Part shown: in pieces, positions 8,431 through 16,422 of the stretch
How positions within the stretch are numbered: position 1 is the stretch's first letter
Layout of the letters: every line of letters starts with the position of its first letter
Origin: Rhodospirillales bacterium
Lineage (GTDB): Bacteria > Pseudomonadota > Alphaproteobacteria > Rhodospirillales > Defluviicoccaceae
NCBI GenBank assembly: GCA_016712375.1
Contig: JADJRE010000016.1
Span: forward strand, 1-18,483
DNA length: 18,483 nt
Direction of reading: 5' to 3'
Made by a program: the position numbers and the translations under genes
The notes under the pieces: generated by a model
Told to the model about the DNA's origin: nothing
What the model saw: the letters and a program-made list of their open reading frames with translations, nothing else
The model's database searches: none

Positions 8431-10659
8431 ATGCAGGTCGAAAAGCTCTGGCAATTCCCGATCAAGGAATTTCACCGCATGCCCCGGGGGATCCTGGGCC
8501 CCGGCGCTTACGAAATGGTCGGGGTGGAAGCGAAGAAACTGGGCTTCAAGCGCTCTTTGCTCGCAACGTCCGGCCTGCGCGGCACCGGCATCGTCGAGGA
8601 TGTCGCCGGCAAGGTGAAGTATCAGGGTATCGACGTCGTTCTATACGACAAGATCGAGTCCAATCCCAAAGACTACAACTGCATGGAGATGGCGGATCTC
8701 TGCGTGAAGGAGAAGTGCGACAGCTTCATTTCGGTCGGCGGCGGCAGCGTGACGGACGCTGTCAAGGGCGCACGGATCGTCGTCGCTCACGACGGCCGCA
8801 ACATCAACGAGTTCGACGGCTTCAACAAGTCGGAGAATCCCAACAACCCGCCGCACATCGCCGTCAACACCACCGCCGGCACCGGCTCCGAGACCAGCTG
8901 GGCCTTCGTCATCACCGATACCACGTCGGAGAAGGCGCCCTACAAGTGGCTCGGCTTCGACGACAACCGTCCCGTCACCCTGGGCATCAACGATCCCGTG
9001 CTGTTCTTCTCGATGCCGCAGGACCTGACGGCGTTCTGCGGGTTCGATGTGCTGGCGCACGCGTCCGAGCCTTACGTCTCGCGCATCGACTTCCTGCCCA
9101 GCCTCGGCAGTGCGCTCAAGGTCATCGAGGTGACGGCGCAGAATCTCCGGCGCACCGTCTTCGAGCCGCTGAACTACGAGGCGCGCTACAATATGATGTA
9201 CGCCTCGTATATGGCGGCGCAGTCGTTCAACAGTGGCGGCCTCGGCATCATCCACGCCATGTCGCACGCCGTGAGCGCCTACTATGATACGCACCACGGC
9301 CTGAACAATGCCATCGCGCTGACCCGTGTGTGGGAATACAATATGCCGACGAACTACAAGCGGTTCCGCGACATCGCCCGGGCGATGGGCGAGAACGTGG
9401 ACGGTCTGACCGACGTGACGGCGGCCGAGCGCGCACTTGAGGCCGCCATCCGGTTGAGCAAGGACGTGGGCGTTCCGGCGAATTTCTGCTCGACCCCCGA
9501 ATACACCAAGTCCCGAATGTTCGATACGATCGATCAGACGATTGGGGATCTGGCCGGGCAGCATTACATCTGTGACCGCAAGCTCGCGACCGTCGCGTTC
9601 CTCGCGCTGAAGATGTGCAAGCCGATCCTGATCGAGGGACCGGCTGGCGTCGGCAAGACGGAACTGGCCAAGGTAGTCGCCCGCGCGTTGGATCGCCGGC
9701 TGATCCGCCTGCAATGCTACGGCGGGCTGGATGAGACGCGGGCGCTTTACGAGTGGGAATACGGCAAGCAGCTTCTCTATACCCAGATCCTGCGCGACAA
9801 GATCAGCACATATTTCGCCGGGATCGATGATCTGCGCGATGCAGTGGAACGGCTCCGCCAGCAGGAGGACGTGTTCTTCTCCGAGCATTTCATTGTCCGG
9901 CGGCCGATCCTGCAGGCGATCAGTTCGGACGAGCCGGTTGTCCTGCTGATCGACGAGATCGACCGCGCCGAAGAGCAGTTCGAAGCTTTTCTACTGGAGG
10001 TGCTAAGCGACTACCAGGTCACCGTGCCGGAGATCGGCACGATCCGGGCCAAGTCACCTCCTTACGTAATCATCACCAGCAACAACACCCGCGATCTCGG
10101 CGACGCGCTGAAGCGCCGCTGCCTCCATCTGTCGATCGGCTATCCGGACGAGCGGCGAGAGCTGGAGATCGTCCGGCTGAAAGTGCCGGGAATCAGCGAA
10201 ACGCTCGCCGCCGAGGTGGTGGACGTGATCCACCGCATGCGCAGCCTCGATCTGCGCAAGGCGCCCAGCATCAGCGAGACCCTCGACTGGGCGCAGGCAC
10301 TGGTGCTGCTCAACGCCGAGTGTCTCACGCGCGAGCTAGTGGAAGAGACGCTACAACTCCTGGTCAAGTACGACCGGGATACGCAGCAGGTGAGCGAGCA
10401 CGTGACGTGGCTCTTGTCCGGCGGTCGTGAGCACGACCATGATCCTCATGATCATGACCATCACCACGGCGCGGGTCATCATCATCACGGGGCCGGTCAC
10501 CACGATCATTCCCATCGCGGGCAAGAACATTCCCTGCGCCCGCCGCTGCGGCCGGCGGAGCCGAACCTGCAGGACATGCAGGAACGCAAGCTCGAGCACA
10601 CGGCACGCTACTTCAGCACCTACCGGGGACGGACCGACGGCAAGACCGGAGAGGTCTGA
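8431..10659 (+). CDS. mno: Methanol:NDMA oxidoreductase (Mno) fused to MoxR-type AAA+ ATPase
   Basis: This 742-residue protein joins two normally separate ones. Residues 1-363 are a group III iron-type alcohol dehydrogenase of the NDMA-dependent methanol dehydrogenase type (MQVEKLWQFPIKEFH), oxidising short alcohols with a tightly bound nicotinamide cofactor reoxidised by mycofactocin. It shows the dinucleotide motif GGGS at 103-106 and likely metal ligands D206, H210, H275 and H289. It stops at YTKSRM and lacks the family's C-terminal 45-55 residues, including the usual CTPGNPR-like motif. From M363, FDTIDQTIGDLAGQ starts a MoxR/CbbQ-type ATPase with Walker A GPAGVGKT (403-410), Walker B VVLLIDEID (503-511) and sensor 1 IITSNN. 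A histidine-rich tail segment (668-700) has 16 His in 33 residues. It overlaps the next gene by one base (TGATG). The fusion may be real, or an assembly deletion. Confidence 0.88.
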   Translation: MQVEKLWQFPIKEFHRMPRGILGPGAYEMVGVEAKKLGFKRSLLATSGLRGTGIVEDVAGKVKYQGIDVVLYDKIESNPKDYNCMEMADLCVKEKCDSFISVGGGSVTDAVKGARIVVAHDGRNINEFDGFNKSENPNNPPHIAVNTTAGTGSETSWAFVITDTTSEKAPYKWLGFDDNRPVTLGINDPVLFFSMPQDLTAFCGFDVLAHASEPYVSRIDFLPSLGSALKVIEVTAQNLRRTVFEPLNYEARYNMMYASYMAAQSFNSGGLGIIHAMSHAVSAYYDTHHGLNNAIALTRVWEYNMPTNYKRFRDIARAMGENVDGLTDVTAAERALEAAIRLSKDVGVPANFCSTPEYTKSRMFDTIDQTIGDLAGQHYICDRKLATVAFLALKMCKPILIEGPAGVGKTELAKVVARALDRRLIRLQCYGGLDETRALYEWEYGKQLLYTQILRDKISTYFAGIDDLRDAVERLRQQEDVFFSEHFIVRRPILQAISSDEPVVLLIDEIDRAEEQFEAFLLEVLSDYQVTVPEIGTIRAKSPPYVIITSNNTRDLGDALKRRCLHLSIGYPDERRELEIVRLKVPGISETLAAEVVDVIHRMRSLDLRKAPSISETLDWAQALVLLNAECLTRELVEETLQLLVKYDRDTQQVSEHVTWLLSGGREHDHDPHDHDHHHGAGHHHHGAGHHDHSHRGQEHSLRPPLRPAEPNLQDMQERKLEHTARYFSTYRGRTDGKTGEV

Positions 10660-12191
10660 TGGACGTGTCCATCAACCGCTTCGTTTTTCTGCTCAAACGC
10701 AACGGCGTGCGCATCTCACCGTCAGAATCGATCGACGCCATGCAGGCGCTGACGTGCGTCGGTCTGGCGGACCGCGGCACGGTGCAGGCGGTGCTGCGCA
10801 GCACGCTGATCAAGGACGGGCACGATATCGCGCTGTTCGACGAGCTGTTCGAAGCGTTCTTCCGCCTGCCCGCGACCGGACGCCGGCCGCCGAACGGGCA
10901 CGGGCACGACCATCACCACGACGGTGATTCGGACGAACCGGAGCGCATCGTCTTCGATGCGGACGACCGCGGGGTCCAGGCCACCGACGGCGAGCACGCG
11001 CACGGTGAGCCGGTTCCGATCCGCGACTATTTCGATCCCGAGCGGATGGTCACGCGATTCAATCCGCACCAGAGTCCCAATCAGCTCAGCCTCTCGGCGC
11101 TGAGCCAGGGGCTGATCCTCAACCGCAACAAGGGCCTGCTCGACCAGGTGATGAAGCGCGTCACTCATCAGATCCGGGTGCGCCGGGTCAGGAATATCGC
11201 GGTGCCGGGCGACCTGAACTTCGCCGAGGGGTCTTTCCGGCTGGACGACGATCTGATCGTCAACGCCGCCGAAGCCCTGCTCGATGATCTGCGGGATCTG
11301 GAGGTGGACGAGGCGTTGCTCGACCGGCTCGCCAGCCGGATCGACGGCATCATCGCCAACTTGCCGGAATTGCTGAAGCGGTACATCGAGCGGGAGATGG
11401 CGCTGCAACGCGGTCGGGATCCGCACCAGGAACCGGTCCGTTCGGCCTATCGGTACCGGTTCAGCGAAACCGAACGACGCGAGATGGACGAGATCGTCCG
11501 ACGCCTCGGCCGGCGGATGCGCGGCGGCCGATCCTACCGGCGTTACGTCAGCCACCGCGGCCGCATCCATGTCGCCCGGACGCTGCGCAACAGCATGGTC
11601 TACGATGGCATTCCCTTCAATCCGGTGCTGACCAGCCAGCGCAAGGAACGGCCGCGCATCATCGTCATCTGCGACGTCAGCCTGTCGGTGCGCAACACCG
11701 CGCGATTCATGCTGCATCTCGTCTACAGCCTGCAGTCGCTGTTCGAGCAGGTGCGCAGTTACGTCTTCGTCAGCGATCTGGCCGATGCCAGCCAATACTT
11801 CGAGCAACGGAGCATCGACGAGGCGATCGCCGCCGTCTTCGAAGGCGAGCTGATCGATTGTGATGCCGATAGCAACTACGGTCGCGCGCTCGGACTCTTC
11901 TGCCAGAGGCATCTCTCGGTGGTGACCGCCGAGACCACGGTGATCGTGCTCGGCGACGGCCGCGGCAACCGCAATCCGCCGAACGTCCGGGCGCTGGAAG
12001 AGATCCGGAGGCGGTGCAAGCAGTTGGTCTGGCTGTCGCCCGAGCCACGCGGCAGCTGGGGTCTCGGCAGTTCGGACATGCCGCTGTACGCGCCGGTGTG
12101 TCATCGCGCCGAGGTCGTCCGCAACCTCAAACAACTGGGGGTGGCCGCCGAGGAACTGATCCGCCGTCCCGCGGCGGGGGGCCACTCATGA
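10659..12191 (+). CDS. CoxE-like VWA domain protein, partner of the MoxR ATPase
   Basis: This 510-residue protein is of the VWA-containing CoxE type. Such proteins pair with MoxR AAA+ ATPases in metalloenzyme maturation, for example CoxD/CoxE in CO dehydrogenase. The N-terminal helical region (MDVSINRFVFLLKRNGVRIS) is followed by a His-rich insert (81-87 and 113-115: HGHDHHH, HAH). A basic middle section (RRLGRRMRGGRSYRRYVSHR) precedes the VWA domain, whose MIDAS signature DVSLS is at 339-343, with LGDGRGNRNPP further on. It starts at 10659 within the TGATG overlap and ends overlapping the methyltransferase start (ATGA at 12188). With the fused ATPase it probably forms a chaperone complex that inserts metal or cofactor into Mno, or remodels it; that role is inferred. 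Confidence 0.88.
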   Translation: MDVSINRFVFLLKRNGVRISPSESIDAMQALTCVGLADRGTVQAVLRSTLIKDGHDIALFDELFEAFFRLPATGRRPPNGHGHDHHHDGDSDEPERIVFDADDRGVQATDGEHAHGEPVPIRDYFDPERMVTRFNPHQSPNQLSLSALSQGLILNRNKGLLDQVMKRVTHQIRVRRVRNIAVPGDLNFAEGSFRLDDDLIVNAAEALLDDLRDLEVDEALLDRLASRIDGIIANLPELLKRYIEREMALQRGRDPHQEPVRSAYRYRFSETERREMDEIVRRLGRRMRGGRSYRRYVSHRGRIHVARTLRNSMVYDGIPFNPVLTSQRKERPRIIVICDVSLSVRNTARFMLHLVYSLQSLFEQVRSYVFVSDLADASQYFEQRSIDEAIAAVFEGELIDCDADSNYGRALGLFCQRHLSVVTAETTVIVLGDGRGNRNPPNVRALEEIRRRCKQLVWLSPEPRGSWGLGSSDMPLYAPVCHRAEVVRNLKQLGVAAEELIRRPAAGGHS

Positions 12192-13240
12192 CCGAGGCAG
12201 CAGGTGGTATTCCCATGAGCCCGCTCATCCTATCGAGTCGGCGGCATCGAATGCTGATCGGCGGCCTGGACGAGGGCACGGCGCCGCTCGGCCGCAGCGA
12301 CCATTTCACCGTGTACGGCCTCGCCGCCGCTCGGGCCGATGCCGATCCGGAAGATATCCTGGTCGTCCACGACTTCACGCCCGAGCAGATCGACAACAAC
12401 GTCGGCGCCTACGTGGCGGACGAGCTGCTCCCGCTGCTCGGCCGCGTGCGGCCGACCTCCTCCATGCCGCCGAGCGGCTACGCGTACAGCGAACAGGAGA
12501 CCTTCGAGCGCTACGTCGGTGCGATCGTCCGCTCGATGGACGGCAACGAGCGCAGGGCGTGGCACAGGTTCTACGACAACACGCTGGCGGCACTGCGGGG
12601 ACCGGCACCGAACCCGGCAACCACCCTGAACGATCCGAACGGCAACGATTTCGTCGCCACGTTCCGTGCCATCTACGCCCGGGTGGCTGAACTCGTCTCC
12701 GAGGTAGCGGCCGACAGCATTCTCGACGTGGCGACGTGCTTCGGCTTCCTGCCACTCTACCTCGCCGGTGGCGGCAACGGTGAGGCCGGCACACCGCGAC
12801 GGATCGCCGGCTGCGATCTCAACCCCGCGTTGGTGGCGCTCGCCTGCGACTACCGCCGGCAGCACCGCGTGCCCGGCGTCGCCTTCGTCCGCGCCGACAT
12901 CCTGGACGGGCGTGCCATCCGCGAACTCGACCCGGACGGCGCCGGCTTCGACGTGGTCACCGCCATCCATCTGCTGGAGCACCTGACGGCGGACGAAACC
13001 GTGCGAGCGATGGACACCCTGTGGGCGCTGACCGCGCGGCGGCTGATCGTAGCCGTTCCGTTCGAGGCGACACCCGATCGGCGGTTCGGCCACCGCCAGG
13101 TCTTCGATCGCGAAAGCCTGCTCGCGCTGGCACGGTGCGCGAACCGGCCCCCCCGATACTTCGAACATCACGGCGGCTGGCTCGTGATCGACCGGACCAA
13201 TCAAACAACCGGCAAGGACCAATGGGAGGAAATCGAATGA
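12188..13240 (+). CDS. Class I SAM-dependent methyltransferase, MftM candidate
   Basis: This 350-residue protein has a C-terminal Rossmann methyltransferase fold. Motif I is ILDVATCFGFLPLYLAGG (from residue 178), with TCFGF in place of the usual GxGxG. An acidic end of strand 2 follows in IAGCDLNPALVALACDYR, then VRADILDG and FDVVTAIHLLEHLTADE. The N-terminal 150 residues are not recognisable to me. It is coupled by 4-base overlaps to both the VWA gene (ATGA, 12188) and mftC (ATGA, 13237). Mycobacteria have a SAM-dependent methyltransferase, MftM, that methylates the glucose chain of mycofactocin. Position and fold make this protein a candidate for that role, but I did not recognise it by sequence alone. 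An internal ATG at 12215 is an alternative start. Confidence 0.75.
   Translation: MTEAAGGIPMSPLILSSRRHRMLIGGLDEGTAPLGRSDHFTVYGLAAARADADPEDILVVHDFTPEQIDNNVGAYVADELLPLLGRVRPTSSMPPSGYAYSEQETFERYVGAIVRSMDGNERRAWHRFYDNTLAALRGPAPNPATTLNDPNGNDFVATFRAIYARVAELVSEVAADSILDVATCFGFLPLYLAGGGNGEAGTPRRIAGCDLNPALVALACDYRRQHRVPGVAFVRADILDGRAIRELDPDGAGFDVVTAIHLLEHLTADETVRAMDTLWALTARRLIVAVPFEATPDRRFGHRQVFDRESLLALARCANRPPRYFEHHGGWLVIDRTNQTTGKDQWEEIE
13224..13230 (+). promoter_or_regulatory. Ribosome binding site fixing the mftC start
   Basis: GGGAGGA is spaced 6 bases from the ATG at 13237. It identifies the intended mftC start even though the frame breaks a few codons later. Downstream in-frame starts (13391) would delete the radical-SAM cluster motif. 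Confidence 0.8.
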
Positions 13241-14314
13241 GTTACGAGGTTTTTCCGCAAAGGTCTCGACGCACCGATCTGCCTGACCTGGGAAATCACC
13301 TACGGCTGCAATCTGCAGTGCGTTCATTGCCTCTCGTCTTCCGGCAAGCGCCGCCGCGACGAACTGACCACCGCCGAAGCCAAACGCCTGATGGACGAAT
13401 GGGCGGAGATGAAGGTGTTCTACATCAACGTCGGCGGCGGCGAGCCGATGAGCCGGCCGGATTTCTTCGAATTGATGGACTATGCGCTCGATTGCGGCAT
13501 CGGCGTCAAATTCAGCACCAACGGCACGTTGATCGATGACGCGGCCGCCGCCTGGATCGCCTCGCGGGACTACCTGGACGTGCAGATCAGCGTCGACGGC
13601 GCGACGCCCGAAACCAACGATCCAGTGCGCGGCAAAGGTTCTTATGAACGCGCCCGCCACGCCATGGACCTGCTCGCCAGGCACGGCTTCGGCTTCAAGA
13701 TCAACGCCACCATTACCCGCCACAACTACCCGGAGATCGACGATCTCTACGCGCTGGCCGGCCACTACGGCGCGGAACTGCGGCTCACGCGGCTGCGCCC
13801 GTCCGGCCGCGGCGTCAACGTCTGGGACGCGCTGCGCCCGACGCACGCGCAGAACCGCGGCCTCTACGATTGGCTGCTGAAGCATCCGGACGTGCTCACC
13901 GGCGATTCGTTCTTCCATCTCTCGGCCTACGGCCAGCCGATGGACGGCCTGAACATGTGCGGCGCCGGGCGCATCGTCTGCTGCGTCGATCCGGTGGGCG
14001 AGGTCTACGCGTGCCCGTTCATGCTGGCTCCGGAATTCTCCGGCGGCAACGTCCGACAGGACGGCGGCTTCGCCGGCGTCTGGCGCACATCGCCGCTGTT
14101 CGCGCATCTGCGGGAGTGGCAGGTGGGCGGCAGCTGCCAGTCGTGCAACGCCTACAGCAGCTGCCATGGCGGCTGCATGGCGGTGAAGCATTTCACCGGC
14201 CGGTCGGTCGACGCCCCGGACCCCGACTGCGTGTTCGAAAACGCCGACGAGGTCACGCCGGCCGCGGCGATGCCGGCCGCGGCCGCGAGCGCGTTCGCAC
14301 CGATGCGGCCTTAA
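13237..14314 (+). CDS. mftC: Mycofactocin radical SAM maturase MftC, frameshift at codon 6
   Basis: MftC is the radical SAM/SPASM enzyme that decarboxylates the C-terminal tyrosine of the MftA peptide and forms the Val-Tyr cross-link. Recognisable elements are GLDAPICLTWEITYGCN, the CxxxCxxC cluster motif (CNLQCVHC, C24/C28/C31 after correction), VGGGEPMSRPDF, VQISVDGA, RLRPSGRG, LTGDSFFHL and NMCGAGRIVC. C-terminal SPASM cysteines follow in YACPF, CQSCNAYSSCHGGC and DPDC. The ATG at 13237 overlaps the previous stop and has a good ribosome binding site, but its frame leaves the MftC frame at the T5 run 13250-13254. Removing one T gives MSYEVFRKGLDAPIC and a 358-residue protein. No alternative start precedes the CxxxCxxC motif in the MftC frame. 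Sequencing error is likely; otherwise the gene is broken. Confidence 0.93.
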
Positions 14315-14351
14315 AGGAGCGGTACCACAACCGCTGCCGCTGAGAACAACA

Positions 14352-14371
14352 GACAGGCTCAATCGCCTGTC
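14352..14371 (+). terminator. Hairpin between mftC and the OYE genes
   Basis: GACAGGC (14352-14358) and GCCTGTC (14365-14371) form a perfect 7-bp stem with a 6-base loop, in the 131-base gap after mftC. This is the only sizeable gap in the locus. No T-run follows. It may attenuate or end the first transcript, or stabilise an mRNA end. Confidence 0.35.
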
Positions 14372-14445
14372 CGCGGCGGCGGAACGAAGAAACGGACGCC
14401 AACAAAGGGATCGCCGGCACGCCCGGCGTGCAGGACCAAGAGACG

Positions 14446-16421
14446 ATGATCAAGCAGCGACAGGACGATTTCGGCTGTCTCTTCGCTCCCCTGTCCCTGG
14501 GGAGCCGGTCGGCGACGAATCGCTTTGTCTTCGCCGCGCACCAGACGAACTTCGCCACTCACCACCGCTTCGAGAAACGCCATGCGGCCTACTACGGCGC
14601 ACGCGCCGCCGGCGGCGTCGGCACCATCGTCCTCGAGGGCAGCGTCGTCCATCCTTCGGACTGGCCGTACGAGTACGCCGTCATCGGCTACGACGCGAAG
14701 GTCGTCGATGGCTACCGGCTGATGGCCGACGCGGTCCACCGCCATCGCGCACTCGTGCTTGCGCATCTGACCCACAGCGGCATGCAGGGCAGCAGCCACT
14801 ACTCGCAGGCGCCGCTGTGGGCGCCGTCGCCGGTGCCCGAGGTCAACAGCCGGGAAATGCCGAAGGAGATGGAAGCCGAAGACATCGCCGCCGTCGTCGA
14901 GGGCTTCGTCCTGGCGGCGCGCCACGCGGTGGCCGGCGATCTCGACGGGGTCGAGATCAACGCCGGCCAGGACAGCCTGATCCGCCAGTTCCTCTCTCCC
15001 CTGACCAACCAGCGCACCGACGACTACGGCGGCAGCCTCACCGGCCGCCTGCGCTTCCTGCGCGAGATACTACAGGGGTGCGGAGCGAGGTCGGGAACGA
15101 CCGCATCGTGGGCCTGCGCCTCACGGGCGACGAGTACGCGCCGTGGGCCGGCATCAAGCCGGAGGATGCAGCGGAGATCGCCGGCCTGCTCGCCGCCGAT
15201 GGCACGATCGATTTCGTCAGCGTCACCAGCGGCAGCATCTACAGCGGACATCTTACCCGGCCGGGCCTGTATGCGTCGCCCGGCTTCGCCGCGCATCTGG
15301 CGGGGATGATCAAGGCGGCCGTCCCGATTCCGGTGTTCGCGCAAGGCAGCATCGTCGATCCCGAAATGGCCGCGGGCCTGGTGCTGCAGGGCCAGGCGGA
15401 CGCGGTCGAAATGACGCGGGCGCTGATTGCCGATCCGGATCTTCCGGTCAAGGTACGCGACGGCAATACCGAAGTCGTGCGTCCCTGCACCCTGTCCAAT
15501 CAGGACAATGTCATCGGTCTGGTGCAGAACCCGCGGCTGAGCTGCGTCAACAATCCCGCCGCCGGCTACGAGGGGACGGTGGAGTTCGCACCGCTGACCC
15601 GGGCGCCGGTGCACTACCGGGTGATGGTGGTCGGCGCCGGTCCGGCCGGCCTGGAGGCGGCGCGGGTCGCAGCGCTTCGCGGTCACGAGGTGACGATCTA
15701 CGAGCAGAGCGACCGGCTGGGCGGCGCGCTGCGGCTGGCGGCCCGTGCGCCGGGGCGGGAACGCCTGGCGCTGGCGGTCGACTGGCTGGAGGCGCAAGTG
15801 CGCAAGCTCAACGTCGCCATCCGGACGGGGGTGCATGTGACGCCGGAGCATGTGCGGAACCAGGAACCGGATGCGGTGATCGTCACCGTCGGCGGGAAGC
15901 CCGGCCCCGTCCCCCGGGTCGTCTTCGAGAACGGCATGCCGGTCCTCGATCCCCGCCAGGTCATGGGCGACGAAGTGCCCGCCAACCCCGGCCGGGTCGT
16001 GGTGCTGGACACGATCGGCGATCAGGTGGGGATGAGCGTCGTCGAGCGGCTGGCCGAGAATGGCTGGCGGGTGGAGGTGGTGACCCGGGACATGTTCGTC
16101 GGCCAGCGGCTGACCGCGTCTTTGGAACTGACGCCGTGGAACCAGCGCGCCGCAGCCAAGGGGATCGTCTTCCGGCCGCAGGTGACGGTGCAGAAGGTGG
16201 CGGGGCGGACGGTCGAGGGGGTGGACTTCTTCGATCGGCGGCCGATCCGGATCGACGACGTCGATCTCGTGGTTCCCGTTGTCCACGAAGTCCCCGACGA
16301 GGACCTCTATCTCGCTCTCAAACAGGCGGGCCAGCGCGTCTTCCGCGCCGGTGACTGTGTCGCGCCCCGTTACATGAGCCAGGCGATCCTCGAGGGCTAT
16401 CGCGCCGGACGGGAGGTTTGA
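14446..16421 (+). CDS. Mycofactocin system FadH/OYE family oxidoreductase 1 (frameshifted)
   Basis: This is a flavoprotein related to 2,4-dienoyl-CoA reductase (FadH) and trimethylamine dehydrogenase. The N-terminal FMN-binding TIM barrel (LFAPLSLGSRSATNRFVFAA, then QFLSPLTNQRTDDYGGSLTG) is followed by a linker and an FAD-binding Rossmann motif VVGAGPAGLEAA (about 15627-15662). The four-cysteine [4Fe-4S] pattern of FadH (C-x2-C-x3-C-x11-C) is incomplete: only the first (15486) and last (15543) cysteines remain, and the middle two positions are Ser and Asn. The second nucleotide-binding motif is degenerate (VVVLDTIGDQVGMSVVERLA). A one-base deletion in the G-run 15075-15078 breaks the frame; with one more G it reads LREILQGVRSEVGND, giving 658 residues. 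The ATG at 14446 is preferred; a GTG at 14428 is possible. Members of this family recur near mycofactocin genes, function unknown. Confidence 0.87.
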
Positions 16422-16422
16422 G

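Noticed and set aside
10430..10520. Repetitive CAT/CAC-rich DNA as a possible repeat element or CRISPR-like array
   Set aside because: It is in frame within the ATPase gene and encodes the His-rich tail. There are no regular repeat-spacer units, and no CRISPR array was seen anywhere in the window.
13250..13254. Programmed ribosomal frameshifting in mftC
   Set aside because: A T5 run without a classical slippery heptamer or a downstream pseudoknot that I could see. Similar one-base breaks occur in many unrelated genes here, so an indel error is more likely.
13953..13970. NMCGAG as a possible MftA core (IDGMCGVY-like)
   Set aside because: It is the conserved NMCGAG motif inside the MftC SPASM region, not the end of a small peptide gene.
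12230..14362. Long minus-strand open frame (710 codons) across the methyltransferase and mftC
   Set aside because: It is antisense to two recognisable genes, is rich in Arg/Ala/Gly/Val and shows no domain. It is a typical shadow frame in high-GC DNA.
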